A DNA stretch of 62,255 nucleotides from Chloroflexota bacterium (GCA_022573285.1 JACZUF010000015.1:1-62255); one strand, 5' to 3'; shown: positions 49,296 through 58,825, counted from the first letter of the stretch. Numbers and translations: made by a program. The notes: generated by a model from the letters alone, not told the origin.

Positions 49296-49376
49296 GTCGG
49301 CGTCGGGTTTTCACAGATGCCAGAGGCGGCGTTTCAAAATCAGTTGCCCTCAGGCCACCCGCTCCGGGTCCCTCCT

Positions 49377-49405
49377 CGTCTTTCCGGCGAAGGCCGGAAT
49401 CCAGG
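49377..49405 (+). repeat. CGTCTTTCCGGCGAAGGCCGGAA repeat, copy 1
   Basis: CGTCTTTCCGGCGAAGGCCG continues to GAATCCAGG. The core TTCCGGC/GCCGGAA is an inverted repeat. Related copies: 49571-49593, 55104-55131 and 55276-55306. Confidence 0.75.
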
Positions 49406-49441
49406 CCATTCGGCGTGACCGATGAACATGGTCCCGTAACT

Positions 49442-49531
49442 GTCACCCTGAGTGGAGCGAAGGGTCTCTTTGTTTCTGAACAGTGCTGGCTCAACATCAA
49501 TGAGATTCTTCGGCTGGCGCCTCAGAATGAC
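49442..49531. repeat. GTCACCCTGAG element with imperfect terminal inverted repeats
   Basis: The element begins GTCACCCTGAGTGGAGCGAA and ends CTCAGAATGAC. The ends are inverted (GTCA-x-CCTGAG against CTCAG-x-x-TGAC). The type is a short dispersed repeat found in many bacterial genomes. It carries no coding capacity. Confidence 0.6.
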
Positions 49532-49570
49532 AAATTCGTGGGGCCAGACCTTTTCTGAATTTACCAGCTC

Positions 49571-49593
49571 CGTCATTCCGGCGAAGGCCGGAA
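49571..49593 (+). repeat. CCGGCGAAGGCCGG repeat, copy 2
   Basis: CGTCATTCCGGCGAAGGCCG ending GAA, the same family as 49377-49405, truncated at the right. Confidence 0.7.
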
Positions 49594-49670
49594 GGATGCC
49601 GTTGACGCCCAGGCGCGTTCATTCCAGCGAGCTCTGAGACGACTCATGTTTGCTAGGCGTTTTGGCGTAA

Positions 49671-52232
49671 TTATTTTGCGCTGGTCCCGTTGTCCTCCTT
49701 GCCGTTGCCGTTGGATGCCTCGGATTTAGCGCCGCGGTTCTTTCCGTTGCTCTCTCCGTTCCCGTTACTTTGGGTGTCTGATTCTTGGAAGCAAGCGATG
49801 GAGGCGACGTAGTCGTCGGGCTCACGGTCCCGCCAGACGATCACACCCTGGGTATGGCGTCCGGTAACCCGGACATCCTGCAGGGTTATCCGCACCACCT
49901 GGGCCTTGGCGGAGATGATGAGGATCAGTTGCCCGGGCTCTTCCGAAACCACTCTGGCGGCCGCCACCCTACCCGCTTTATCGGTGGTGCGGAAGGTGCG
50001 CACCCCCTGACCGCCCCTGGCGTGGCGGGGGTAGCTGGCCAGCGGAGTGCTCTTGCCATAGCCGTGTACGCTGACGATCAATAGGTGGCTGTTTGGTGTC
50101 ACCGTGCTCATGGCCACCACCTGGTCTTTATTCAGGAGGCGGATGCCCCGGACTCCACCGGCGGTGCGGGAGCGGGGGGTTAGCCCGGAGATGGGAAACT
50201 TTATCGCCTGTCCGTTCTCCGTCACCATGACCACGTCTTTGGCTTCGCCCACCTGGGCGACCGAGACCAATTCGTCGCCCTGTTCCAGGTCAAACACGAT
50301 GAGCCCGGAGGGGCGGATGCGGGTGAGCTCGCCGGTCTTAAGGGATTTTATCTCACCCTTCTTGGTGGCCAACAAGAGCGGGTACTCGTCTCTGGGGTTA
50401 TCGATGATGAGCATGGCCTGTATCTGCTCTCCCCGGTCCAGGGGCAGCAGATTGGCCAGCAGAACACCCCTACTGGTGCGCGATGAATCTCCGTGGATCT
50501 GGTAGGCCTTCAAGGGGTAAACCCGCCCCCGGTTGGTGAAGAAGAACAAAGTATCGTGGGTGTCAACCACCACCAGGTCCATCACGGCATCGTCTTCCCG
50601 GGTCCGCATCCCGACCACGCCCTTCCCGCCCCGGTGTTGGGTGCGGAAGGTGTCGGACGGCACGCGCTTTATGTAGCCCTTCTGACTCAGCGTGATGATG
50701 GCGTCTTCATGGGGGATGAACGATTCATCGGTCATGTCGGCGAGTTCGGCGTCGTGAATCACCGTCCTCCGCGGGTTGTTGAAGGACTTCTTCAACGCCT
50801 GAGTCTCAGACGTGATCTCGGCCAAGACCAAGGCTGGGTTGGCCAACAGCGCCTCAAGCTCGGCGATCTTCGCCAGCAGGTCGTCGTGCTCCTTTTCCAG
50901 CCGTTCCCGTTCCAGAGCAGCCAGACGGCGAAGCTGCATGTCCAAGATGGCCTGGGCTTGGACCTCGCTAAGGTCCAATGTCGACATCAGGTTCGCCCGC
51001 GCCGCCTCCACATCGGCCGAACCCCGGATGATCTGGATCACTTCGTCCATGCGGTCCAGGGCCAGCAGAAGCCCCTGTACCACATGGTCGCGGTCCCTTG
51101 CCTTCTCCAATTGGAATTCGGACCGGCGCCGAATAACTGCTTGCCGGTGTTCGATGAACAGGACCAGGCAACGCTTCAGCGGCAGGATCTGGGGCTGGCC
51201 GTCCACCAGAGCCAACATGATGGTGTTGAATGACGACCTGAGCGCCGTGTGACGGAACAGGTTGTTCAACACCACGTAGGTCTGTGCGTCCCGGCGGAGT
51301 TCGATGACGATCCGCATACCCTGCCGGTCGGACTCGTCCCTGATATCGGAAATACCCTCCAGTTTCTTTTCCTTGGTCAGGTGGGCGATCTTCTCGACCA
51401 GGGTGGCCTTGTTGACCTGATAGGGGATCTCGGTAATGATTATCTGTTCCCGGTCTCCTCTGAGTTCTTCGATCTCGGTGGTGGCCTCCATGATGATGCG
51501 GCCACGCCCGGTGGTGTAGGTGTCGAAGATGCCCTGGTGACCGAGGATATTGGCGCCCGTTGGGAAATCCGGGCCCTTGACCGCCCGCATCAACCGTTCG
51601 GTGGTGGTGTCGGGGTCGTCGATCAGCAGGATGATGGCGTCGCAGATCTCTCCCAGGTTATGGGGAGGGATGTTGGTGGCCATGCCCACCGCGATGCCCG
51701 ACGCGCCGTTTACCAGCATGTTGGGCATGCGCGCCGGCAGGACCGTGGGCTCGCTCAGTGAGTCGTCGAAGTTTGGCGTGAAGTTGACGGTGTTTTGGTC
51801 GATGTCGGCCAACAACTCGTCGGCGATGGGGGCCAAGCGGGCTTCGGTGTACCGCATGGCTGCCGGTGGGTCGCCGTCGATGCTGCCGAAGTTGCCCTGT
51901 CCGGCGATCAGGGGATAGCGCAGGGAGAATTCCTGGGCCATGCGGACCAGGGCGTCGTACACCGAGCCTTCGCCGTGGGGGTGGAACTTGCCCAACACCT
52001 CTCCGGCGATCCTGGCGCTCTTTCTGTAGGCGGAGTTGGGTCGGATGCCCATATCGTGCATCGCGTACAAGATGCGGCGTTGCACCGGTTTCAGTCCGTC
52101 GCGCACGTCGGGGAGAGCCCTGGCCACTATGACGCTCATGGCATAGTTCAGGTACGATGTGCGCATCTCCTCTTCGATGCGGACCGGGCGCTCTCCCGGC
52201 GTGTGCTGCTCGGGTGTAGTGGTAGTTACCAT
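49671..52232 (-). CDS. gyrA: DNA gyrase subunit A
   Basis: GyrA cleaves and rejoins DNA to introduce negative supercoils. The 853 residues include [20 protein letters not shown] (about 22-41), [21 protein letters not shown] and the active-site Tyr in [10 protein letters not shown]. The C-terminal pinwheel has the gyrase-specific box QHRGGKG, which separates it from ParC. The last 45 residues are a low-complexity Asn/Gly/Ser/Lys tail. The quinolone-determining stretch reads [10 protein letters not shown], Gly at the Ser83 position. AAGGAG precedes the ATG. No gyrB is adjacent. Confidence 0.98.
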   Translation of the reverse strand: MVTTTTPEQHTPGERPVRIEEEMRTSYLNYAMSVIVARALPDVRDGLKPVQRRILYAMHDMGIRPNSAYRKSARIAGEVLGKFHPHGEGSVYDALVRMAQEFSLRYPLIAGQGNFGSIDGDPPAAMRYTEARLAPIADELLADIDQNTVNFTPNFDDSLSEPTVLPARMPNMLVNGASGIAVGMATNIPPHNLGEICDAIILLIDDPDTTTERLMRAVKGPDFPTGANILGHQGIFDTYTTGRGRIIMEATTEIEELRGDREQIIITEIPYQVNKATLVEKIAHLTKEKKLEGISDIRDESDRQGMRIVIELRRDAQTYVVLNNLFRHTALRSSFNTIMLALVDGQPQILPLKRCLVLFIEHRQAVIRRRSEFQLEKARDRDHVVQGLLLALDRMDEVIQIIRGSADVEAARANLMSTLDLSEVQAQAILDMQLRRLAALERERLEKEHDDLLAKIAELEALLANPALVLAEITSETQALKKSFNNPRRTVIHDAELADMTDESFIPHEDAIITLSQKGYIKRVPSDTFRTQHRGGKGVVGMRTREDDAVMDLVVVDTHDTLFFFTNRGRVYPLKAYQIHGDSSRTSRGVLLANLLPLDRGEQIQAMLIIDNPRDEYPLLLATKKGEIKSLKTGELTRIRPSGLIVFDLEQGDELVSVAQVGEAKDVVMVTENGQAIKFPISGLTPRSRTAGGVRGIRLLNKDQVVAMSTVTPNSHLLIVSVHGYGKSTPLASYPRHARGGQGVRTFRTTDKAGRVAAARVVSEEPGQLILIISAKAQVVRITLQDVRVTGRHTQGVIVWRDREPDDYVASIACFQESDTQSNGNGESNGKNRGAKSEASNGNGKEDNGTSAK

Positions 52233-52377
52233 TAATCAATGCTCCTTGCGAGTCCCCTATTGCTGTGGGCTAATCCCAGCCTGTGAAACGGATACCGGTA
52301 TGTCGCGGCGGACGCGGTCTTAGCCCTGGATTGTTGCCGCAGAGACTAAAACAGAGTGGAGACCGGCTAAACCGGCG

Positions 52378-53088
52378 TTAGGCGGCGAATTCGGAGATGT
52401 AATTCTCGGCCCGTTCGTGCAATCCAAGGAACAGGTTGCCAAATAGCTTGGGAACCTCGTCCTGCCGCTCCGGGTGACACTGCAACCCAATCACCCAGTT
52501 ATGCTCTGGGCTCTCCAACCCCTCTATCAACCCATCCTCCACCTCGTATGCCGTGGTCATTAGACGCGGCGCCCGTTGCGCTTCCTTCAGGCCCTGGTGA
52601 TGCAGGCTGTTCACCTTGAAGAAGCCTGCCATTCCAATCACGGCCGCGGCCTTGGCGCCCGGCGCGATATATATCTGGTGGTAGGCGGACTCCCAACGCC
52701 CGTCTATCTTCTGGGACTTGTGGTCCGGTAGGTCCTGTATCAGCTTGCCGCCGAAGGCCACGTTCAACAACTGCATGCCCCGGCAGATGGCCAGCACCGG
52801 CATGTCCCGGTCCAATACGTATTCCAGTATGCGCAGTTCCAAGTCGTCCAGAGGCCGGCGAAGCTCCAGACCGGCCTTTGGGTCGGGTTCCTCTCCATAC
52901 AGGGTGGGATCGATGTCCGGGCCGCCGGTGAGGAGGAGACCGCCGGCGTCTTTCATCAACTCTTCCGTGGCTACGCCGCCGTGGATATGCGGCGTCAGGA
53001 CCCGCACATCCGACCCTGCGGACTCCATCACGGCAACGTACCGGCGTGCGTTCTTGGCGCCGGAAGATGTAACAACCACGATTGCCAT
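52378..53088 (-). CDS. Class-I-amidotransferase-like hydrolase (peptidase C26 / PuuD-like)
   Basis: The 236 residues form a gamma-glutamyl hydrolase fold: LLLTGGPDIDPTLYGEEPD, AICRGMQLLNVAFGG (nucleophile Cys), HHQGLKE and IGLQCHPERQ (catalytic His, then Glu). The pattern matches gamma-glutamyl-GABA hydrolase-like proteins. ATG 53088 is chosen at MAIVVVTSSG, where homology begins. A start at 53100 adds four residues. It hydrolyses a gamma-glutamyl amide, probably in amine or polyamine catabolism. Divergent from xdhC. Confidence 0.9.
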   Translation of the reverse strand: MAIVVVTSSGAKNARRYVAVMESAGSDVRVLTPHIHGGVATEELMKDAGGLLLTGGPDIDPTLYGEEPDPKAGLELRRPLDDLELRILEYVLDRDMPVLAICRGMQLLNVAFGGKLIQDLPDHKSQKIDGRWESAYHQIYIAPGAKAAAVIGMAGFFKVNSLHHQGLKEAQRAPRLMTTAYEVEDGLIEGLESPEHNWVIGLQCHPERQDEVPKLFGNLFLGLHERAENYISEFAA

Positions 53089-53200
53089 ATGACATAACAT
53101 TGTAACTGAATTGTGCCTGCAGTAACAGTGTTTCAGTGTCGGTGTTGGGTTGGTTTTGAGCGTATCGACGCCTATTATCGTTTGCTCCCACACGTCTAAT

Positions 53201-53217
53201 TTTGATAAGCTATCAAA
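53201..53217. promoter_or_regulatory. TTTGATA-AGC-TATCAAA inverted repeat
   Basis: A perfect seven-base inverted repeat with a three-base centre in the divergent spacer between the C26 hydrolase and xdhC. A dimeric regulator site is possible. No promoter hexamers nearby are convincing. Confidence 0.4.
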
Positions 53218-53328
53218 CAGGGATTCAACTAGATAATCGGACGAGATTTTGGGATTCCAGACTGTTTTGTCGCTGGTAGCGCTGCGTACCAGTTAAAATC
53301 CAGGGAATTTGGGGAACGAAAGGATCAG

Positions 53329-54456
53329 ATGAGAGAAGTAATACAAGGAGCGGTTGACGACCTAAAGGACGGTCAACCCTGTGTTCTGGCCACCGTGGTG
53401 CGGACCAAGGGCTCCACGCCGCAGAAGGCTGGCGCCATGCTGCTCGTTCGGCAAGACGGCAGCGGACTGGGCACCTTGGGCGGGGGATGCGTCGAGGGCG
53501 ACATCTGGTTCGCGGCCAAAGAGATACTGCGGTTGAACGGCGGCCCAGAGTTCAAGGACTACTATCTCAATGAAGATATCGCCGCCCGCGACGGACTGGT
53601 CTGCGGCGGCACCATGTATTTCTACCTGGAACCGCTGCGGGAGACCGAGGATTTCGTGTCCATCGGCGGCGAGATCGTCGACGCCTACGACGGTGGCCAA
53701 CCGGTCAGCCTGGCCACCGTGGTCAACGCCAAAGATGGCGGGCCGGCCCTTGGCTCAAAACTGCTGTTGCGGGTGGACGGTTCCGTTTCGGGCAGCCTGG
53801 GCAACGCCGAGTTGGACGCCCAGGCCATCGAGATTGCCCAAAAAGTGGCCGACTTGGGCAGCAACGAGTCATTCAGTATCGACGACGGCACTGAAGTATT
53901 TGTTGAAGGGTTCACGACGCCTCCGACTTTGGTGATGGTGGGCGGCGGACACGTGGGCAAGGCCACCGCCGACCTGGCCCATTCGTTGGGCTACCGCGTT
54001 TATCTGGTTGACGACCGGCCCGAGTTCTCCAACGAAGAGCGGTTCCCCTACGCCGACGAAACGGTAGTCGCGCCCTACGACAAGTGGGCGGAGCACCTAG
54101 ACTTGAATGTGAACAGCTTCGTGGTGGTGGCGACCCGCGGCCACCGCTACGACGATATGGCTTTGGAATCTGCGCTAAGCACCCGCGCCCGGTACATTGG
54201 GTTGCTGGGAAGCCGCCGCAAGACGATCATGATCTACCGGCGCCTGCTCGAACAGGGCGTGCCCCTGGAACGCCTCAAAGAGGTTTCCGCCCCGGTGGGC
54301 CTGAACATCGGCGCCCTCGAACCCGAGGAATTGGCCGTCAGCATCATGTCTGAGATCATCATGGTGCGGCGCGGCGGGGACGGCGGGCGGATGCAGATGG
54401 GCGACTGGTACCTCGACCGGGCGGCAAAGATCGCCGAACGCACGGTCGAAGTCTAG
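53329..54456 (+). CDS. xdhC: XdhC-family protein
   Basis: The 375-residue XdhC/CoxI protein inserts or sulfurates molybdenum cofactor in xanthine-dehydrogenase-type enzymes. It has VLATVVRTKGSTPQKAGAMLLV and the GTLGGGCVEGDIW segment. The C-terminal Rossmann part is LVMVGGGHVGKATADLAHSLGYRVYLVDDRPEFSN (core GGGHVGK and VDDRPEF). It continues with ARYIGLLGSRRKT. AAGGA precedes the ATG. A MocA-like gene follows after 12 bases. The molybdoenzyme itself is not in the window. Confidence 0.93.
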   Translation: MREVIQGAVDDLKDGQPCVLATVVRTKGSTPQKAGAMLLVRQDGSGLGTLGGGCVEGDIWFAAKEILRLNGGPEFKDYYLNEDIAARDGLVCGGTMYFYLEPLRETEDFVSIGGEIVDAYDGGQPVSLATVVNAKDGGPALGSKLLLRVDGSVSGSLGNAELDAQAIEIAQKVADLGSNESFSIDDGTEVFVEGFTTPPTLVMVGGGHVGKATADLAHSLGYRVYLVDDRPEFSNEERFPYADETVVAPYDKWAEHLDLNVNSFVVVATRGHRYDDMALESALSTRARYIGLLGSRRKTIMIYRRLLEQGVPLERLKEVSAPVGLNIGALEPEELAVSIMSEIIMVRRGGDGGRMQMGDWYLDRAAKIAERTVEV

Positions 54457-54468
54457 GTCCGGGCCCCA

Positions 54469-55068
54469 ATGCCCGCAGTTTGGGCGATACTTCTTGCCGC
54501 CGGCGAGTCCAGCCGCATGGGCCGGCAGAAGGCCCTGCTCCCCTGGCGGAATACGACCCTCCTTGAGTATCAACTGCGTTCCTTACTGGACGCCGGCGTC
54601 CAACAGGTCGTGGTGGTCTTGGGACACGACGCAGACCGCATAAAGCCGATCGTAGAAGCCACCGACGGCGCGTCGTGGGCGCTCAATCCCGATTATCTAC
54701 AGGGCAAGACCACCTCACTTAAGACCGGCGTCGCGGCGCTGGCCATTCAACAGGTCTCGGACGTGCTCCTGTTGAATGTAGACCAGCCCAGGAACGAGGA
54801 TACGGTCCGGACCTTGCTGGAACGCCATCTGGCGTCGTCCTACCGGATCACCATCCCCACCCACGGCGGCAAGGGTGGGCATCCCATCCTCATCGCGGCT
54901 GAGTTGCTGCCGGAACTGGCGGAGATCGAAGAGGAATCCCAAGGGCTGAAAGCAGTGGTGCGCCGGCATGCGGAGGCCACGGAAAGGTTTGAACTCGATG
55001 ATCCATCGGTGCTTTGGGACCTGAACACGCCGGAGCAGTACCAAAAGGCCCTGGACTCAAGCCTCTAG
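54469..55068 (+). CDS. MobA/MocA-like nucleotidyltransferase
   Basis: The 199 residues have the nucleotidyltransferase signature ILLAAGESSRMGRQKALLPW (about 7-26), VVLGHDADRIKP and LLNVDQPRN (metal site). The product probably attaches CMP or GMP to molybdopterin; the close XdhC gene favours MocA (cytidylyl). It starts 12 bases after xdhC at ATG with a weak ribosome site. Xanthine-type enzymes use the MCD form. Exact nucleotide preference needs comparison. Confidence 0.9.
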   Translation: MPAVWAILLAAGESSRMGRQKALLPWRNTTLLEYQLRSLLDAGVQQVVVVLGHDADRIKPIVEATDGASWALNPDYLQGKTTSLKTGVAALAIQQVSDVLLLNVDQPRNEDTVRTLLERHLASSYRITIPTHGGKGGHPILIAAELLPELAEIEEESQGLKAVVRRHAEATERFELDDPSVLWDLNTPEQYQKALDSSL

Positions 55069-55103
55069 GCGAGGCCGAATCCAGCCCAAATAGACCCCAC
55101 CAC

Positions 55104-55131
55104 CGTCTTTCCGGCGGAAGCCGGAACCCAG
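55104..55131 (+). repeat. CGTCTTTCCGGCGGAAGCCGGAA repeat, copy 3
   Basis: CGTCTTTCCGGCGGAAGCCG ending GAACCCAG. It belongs to the 49377 family, with one shift in the central loop. Confidence 0.7.
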
Positions 55132-55182
55132 AGATGCGGCACTTCCAGGGCGGTGGTTATCGAGGCAATGCAATCAATCGCA

Positions 55183-55213
55183 TGTAGGGGCACGGCATTG
55201 CCGTGCCCCTACA
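55183..55213. repeat. GTAGGGGC palindromic repeat, copy 5 (variant)
   Basis: A 31-base perfect palindrome with 15-base arms starting TGTAGGGGCACGGCA around one central T. The outer nine bases equal copy 2; the inner part differs but remains fully paired. Confidence 0.85.
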
Positions 55214-55275
55214 TTATTGGCTGAGTTTCACTTAGAGACGGGGTGCGTTCCGAATTGAGCAGCCCCAGGAGCGCA

Positions 55276-55306
55276 TTCCCGGATTCCGGCTTTCGCTGGA
55301 AAGACG
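55276..55306 (-). repeat. CGTCTTTCCAGCGAAAGCCGGAA repeat, copy 4
   Basis: Inverted copy: on the minus strand CGTCTTTCCAGCGAAAGCCG ending GAATCCGGGAA. It faces copy 3 with the palindrome between them. Confidence 0.65.
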
Positions 55307-55331
55307 AGGGAAAGGCAGTCCGGGTCCAATG

Positions 55332-56585
55332 CTAGGCCGGCTGCGGCTCTCGCTTCACAAATCCCCTCGGCAGAGCCAGGGCCGACAAGAAGCCTAGGAA
55401 GTACAGACCGGAGGCGAAGAAGAACGCGGCGTGCCACCCGACGTACTCCACCAAGACTCCGGCAAGAATCGATGCCATGGCCCCGAAGAAGGCGTTGCTG
55501 CCCCACATGAGCCCGATGAACGTTCCCTCCAATCCCTTGCCTGCGGCCACGTCGATGGCCGCCGCCTGCGTTAGGGAGTTGACCGAGAACAGGAACAATC
55601 CGAACAACAGCACCGAGATTGTCATTCCAGGCCCGTCTCCGCCCAGGGCCATGGTCACCGGGAAGATGACGGCGGTGGCCATGATGAACATGATTATGGG
55701 CTTTCTTCCGATGCGGTCTGATAGGGCCCCGAACAATGGGCCGGCGAAGATTCCCGGCGCGGCCAGCAGGGCCACGTGGAAACCGACCCAGAAATTGCTC
55801 ATGCCCAATTGGTTCGATAGGTAAAGGGGAATCACCCACAACAGTGACCTGTCGCCCATGCCCCGCACGGCTGAAACCGTGAATATCCACCACATTCCGG
55901 TGCCGCGGAAGGACTCCCGCATGTCACGCAGCTGCGTCCGGAACTTGGCCCGGTAATCGACGCCTTCGATCTTGGGACCGCCCACGTTACGCAGCACGAC
56001 GAATATCACCAGGGCGAAGAGGAGGAGCACCGGGGTGCCGCCGCCCACGATCCACCGCCAGCCCAGGACTGCCAACAGGCCTCCGACGATCAACGGTCCC
56101 ACCCAGTCGCCGATGTTTCCCGTGGAACGGTGCAGCGATATGAACAGCCCGCGCTGCCTGGGGAACCGCTGGGCCAGCAGTCCCAGGGCTGGTGGGTGCC
56201 ACAGGGCCGTTCCCGCCGAAGCCAACGCCAAGGCAGCCAGGATCAGTCCGTAGGTGGGAGCGATGGACACCAGGAAATAACCGACGGCTATGAGGCCCAT
56301 GCTGAAGGCGAGGATGTGGGCCCTACGGTGCTGGAACATATCGACGAAGAACCCGCCGGTCATGCTCGTTGCGCCGCCGGAGAGCTGCCGTACCGCGTCC
56401 AGCAGCCCCGCCTGGATCGGAACCAGCCCCAGGGTGATGTAGATCTGAGGGATCAGCACCAAGAAAGCGCGGCCGTATACGTGCTCCAGCGCGTGGGCGC
56501 CGATCACGCTGGTTGCCATCACCGAGTTTTTGGTGCGTTTGAATTCGGGGCTAGCTATGGTCTGTGGATCGATAGCTTCAGCCAA
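55332..56585 (-). CDS. MFS transporter
   Basis: This 417-residue protein has about twelve membrane helices. Motif-A-like loops are GALSDRIGRKPIIMF (second half) and GGFFVDMFQHRRAHIL (first half). HALEHVYGRAFLVLIPQIY near the start resembles a fosmidomycin-resistance-like branch. TTG start. No adjacent gene clarifies the cargo. Likely drug or metabolite efflux. Confidence 0.85.
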   Translation of the reverse strand: MAEAIDPQTIASPEFKRTKNSVMATSVIGAHALEHVYGRAFLVLIPQIYITLGLVPIQAGLLDAVRQLSGGATSMTGGFFVDMFQHRRAHILAFSMGLIAVGYFLVSIAPTYGLILAALALASAGTALWHPPALGLLAQRFPRQRGLFISLHRSTGNIGDWVGPLIVGGLLAVLGWRWIVGGGTPVLLLFALVIFVVLRNVGGPKIEGVDYRAKFRTQLRDMRESFRGTGMWWIFTVSAVRGMGDRSLLWVIPLYLSNQLGMSNFWVGFHVALLAAPGIFAGPLFGALSDRIGRKPIIMFIMATAVIFPVTMALGGDGPGMTISVLLFGLFLFSVNSLTQAAAIDVAAGKGLEGTFIGLMWGSNAFFGAMASILAGVLVEYVGWHAAFFFASGLYFLGFLSALALPRGFVKREPQPA

Positions 56586-56729
56586 TGGTTATCGTTTCCC
56601 CTGATTTGATGCGATGGGAGTGTGACTAGCCGAATCACGCGATTGGGAGTATACACCGGCGGACCATTCCGTTAGAAGCGCAAGGCAGCCTGGGATATCC
56701 GGTTAAGGGCATGGCATTTAGTGGCGCAC

Positions 56730-57737
56730 TTAGTAGTCGTAGAAAAGCTGCTGCAGTTCCTGGCGGTCCTTGGTCACGGTCAAACCAAGCATCAGGAGGA
56801 CCCGCGCTTTCTGCGGCAGCAGGTTGTCCGAGACGAGGAAACCCTGTTGTTCCTTCTTTGGAGTGATGACCACCCGGCCGGCGGTGGAGCGGCTAGCCAA
56901 TACCACTGGGATGCCGTCGTCCACCAATCCGGTCGCGGCGTCGATCACCGCCGGAGGGAAGGTCCCGCCGCCGAAACCGGCCAACACCAAGCCGTCGGAG
57001 CGGTTGTTCCGTACCGCATTGACCAGCAGCCCGTCGGCACCTGCGTAGGAGTAGACGATGTCGACTCTGGGCAGGCCGGTCAAGTCATCGACCAGGAACG
57101 GGGTGTCAACGGTATGGCGGCGGAGGGGCGCCCGGTAGAACACCACCTTCCCGTCGGAATCGGCGTATCCCAAGAACCCCAATTCGTTGGGACGGAAGGT
57201 CTCCACCCGGAAGGTGCTGGCCTTGGTTACATCCCGGCCACACTGGATCTCGTTGTTCAACACCGTCAGCACGCCCAGGCCGGCGGCATCGGGACAGGCG
57301 GCGGTCCGCACGGCGTCCAGCAGATTCAGGTCGGCATCGGTGCTCAGGGCCGTGGGCGGGCGCATGGCACCGGTGATCACCACCGGTTTGGACGACTTCA
57401 CGGTCAGGTGCAGGAAGTAGGCGGTTTCCTCCAGTGTGGCTGTGCCGTGGGTAACGGCCACGCCCGCGACCTCGGCCTCTTCCCGGAAGATCTCGTTGAT
57501 TCGCCGGTTCAACGCCAACCACTCAGCCGCGCCGATGGCGGTGCTGCCCACGCTGACCAGGTCCTCAGACCTAACTTCGGCGATGTCCCGAATCTCTGGC
57601 ACCCGGTCTAAAGACTGCTGAATGGTGATGTGTTCGCCGATCTCAGGATAGAGGATGAAGTCCATGCGGTCGGGCCCGACTCCGGCGATACTTCCGCCGG
57701 TGCCGATCACCCTGACAACGGGTTTTGCGTTTGTCAT
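56730..57737 (-). CDS. L-asparaginase-family protein with an altered active site
   Basis: The 335-residue protein aligns along the type II asparaginase fold: VIGTGGSIAG, VTHGTATLEETAYFLHLTV, CGRDVTKASTFRVETF, and IVYSYAGADGLLV. The end KARVLLMLGLTVTKDRQELQQLF matches typical asparaginases. In the E. coli enzyme the two catalytic threonines lie in TGGTIAG and HGTD; here they read TGGSIAG and HGTA. The Asp of the second triad is Ala and the first nucleophile Thr is Ser. No signal peptide. AAGGA lies seven bases before the ATG at 57737. Confidence 0.9.
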   Translation of the reverse strand: MTNAKPVVRVIGTGGSIAGVGPDRMDFILYPEIGEHITIQQSLDRVPEIRDIAEVRSEDLVSVGSTAIGAAEWLALNRRINEIFREEAEVAGVAVTHGTATLEETAYFLHLTVKSSKPVVITGAMRPPTALSTDADLNLLDAVRTAACPDAAGLGVLTVLNNEIQCGRDVTKASTFRVETFRPNELGFLGYADSDGKVVFYRAPLRRHTVDTPFLVDDLTGLPRVDIVYSYAGADGLLVNAVRNNRSDGLVLAGFGGGTFPPAVIDAATGLVDDGIPVVLASRSTAGRVVITPKKEQQGFLVSDNLLPQKARVLLMLGLTVTKDRQELQQLFYDY

Positions 57738-57889
57738 GCGGTTATCCTTCTTCCCACGGGTCTGACATGTAAGAACCAAAACGGGCTTGGCGCTATACAC
57801 CGCCCAACGGTTATAATTACCGGGACATATTACCGGATTTCGCGCCACGGTCCCGATGGAATCGGGATGATCCAGGAATTGCTCAGATC

Positions 57890-58621
57890 ATGCGGGCGTT
57901 GATCTTGTCCGACATTCACGCCAACCTGGAGGCCTTGGAGGCCGTTTTCGCCGACGCCCAGGCCCGAAGCGGGTTCGACGTGATCTGGTGCCTGGGAGAC
58001 ACGGTCGGTTACGGCCCGGACCCGGGCGCCTGTATCGACCGCATAAGGGAATTCGAGTTGGTGGCGGTGGCCGGAAACCACGACTGTGCCGCAGTGGGCC
58101 TTATCGACACCTCTGATTTCAACGATGCCGCAAGGGCCGCCGCCAAATGGACCGCCGGGCAGGTTGACGCCGGGCAGCGCGATTACTTGACCTCCCTGCC
58201 CATGGTCTCGGTTCAGGAGCCGTTCACTTTGGTCCACGGAAGCCTGCGTGAACCGGTTGCGGAGTATCTTTTGGACCGTAATTCGGCCGCGGGCACGTTG
58301 GCTCTCTTGGAAACTAGGTATTGTCTGGTTGGGCATTCCCACATACCTTTTATCTGCCGCGAGGTTGAAGGAGGTGCGGAGTTCATCGAGTTTCCCGAGG
58401 GTGAGCCGGTGGCGCTTGGTGATCAACGCCAAATAATAAATCCTGGGGGCGTCGGACAGCCAAGGGACCGTGATCCCCGGCCGAGCTACGCCGTCTACGA
58501 CACCGTGGACATCGTTATCGAGCGCCACCGGGTGACCTACGACATAGCCAAGACCCAGGAGAAGATGAGGGCGGTGGACCTTCCAGTGCACCTTATCGAG
58601 CGGCTCGATCACGGTATATAG
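57890..58621 (+). CDS. Metallophosphoesterase
   Basis: The 243 residues carry the calcineurin-like motifs: LILSDIHANLEAL (DxH), CLGDTVGYGPDP (GDxxxYG), VAGNHDCA (GNHD), LVHGSLREP (HG) and LVGHSHIPF (GHSH). These supply two metal sites. The family includes phosphodiesterases of YfcE/CpdA type. The start ATG overlaps a poor ribosome site (CAGGAATTG). A weak promoter with TATAAT at 57812-57817 lies upstream. The substrate is unknown. Confidence 0.92.
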   Translation: MRALILSDIHANLEALEAVFADAQARSGFDVIWCLGDTVGYGPDPGACIDRIREFELVAVAGNHDCAAVGLIDTSDFNDAARAAAKWTAGQVDAGQRDYLTSLPMVSVQEPFTLVHGSLREPVAEYLLDRNSAAGTLALLETRYCLVGHSHIPFICREVEGGAEFIEFPEGEPVALGDQRQIINPGGVGQPRDRDPRPSYAVYDTVDIVIERHRVTYDIAKTQEKMRAVDLPVHLIERLDHGI

Positions 58622-58728
58622 AGGTTTCTTTAAGATCTATCGTCTCCTTTATGGTCTCCCAGGCAAATTGACAGTGTCCCAGAATTGTTGGTAGGTTGTA
58701 GGCGGGATTTCCTCCGTTCGACCATCGC

Positions 58729-58820
<92 letters not shown>

Positions 58821-58825
<5 letters not shown>

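Larger units (their letters stand above)
49080..49670. other. Repeat-dense intergenic region
   Basis: This 591-base spacer is almost entirely short dispersed repeats: two GTAGGGGC palindromes (49144-49168, 49265-49295), two CCGGCGAAGGCCGG elements (49377-49405, 49571-49593) and a long inverted CACCCTGAG element (49442-49531). No real gene is supported. Frames translating to strings such as VGAGFQPAL and VFPAKAGIQ arise from the repeats. Confidence 0.8.

Noticed and set aside
49129..49425. A 98-residue plus-strand frame reading VGAGFQPAL and VFPAKAGIQ
   Set aside because: It is a translation of the dispersed repeats themselves. No ribosome site or domain supports it.
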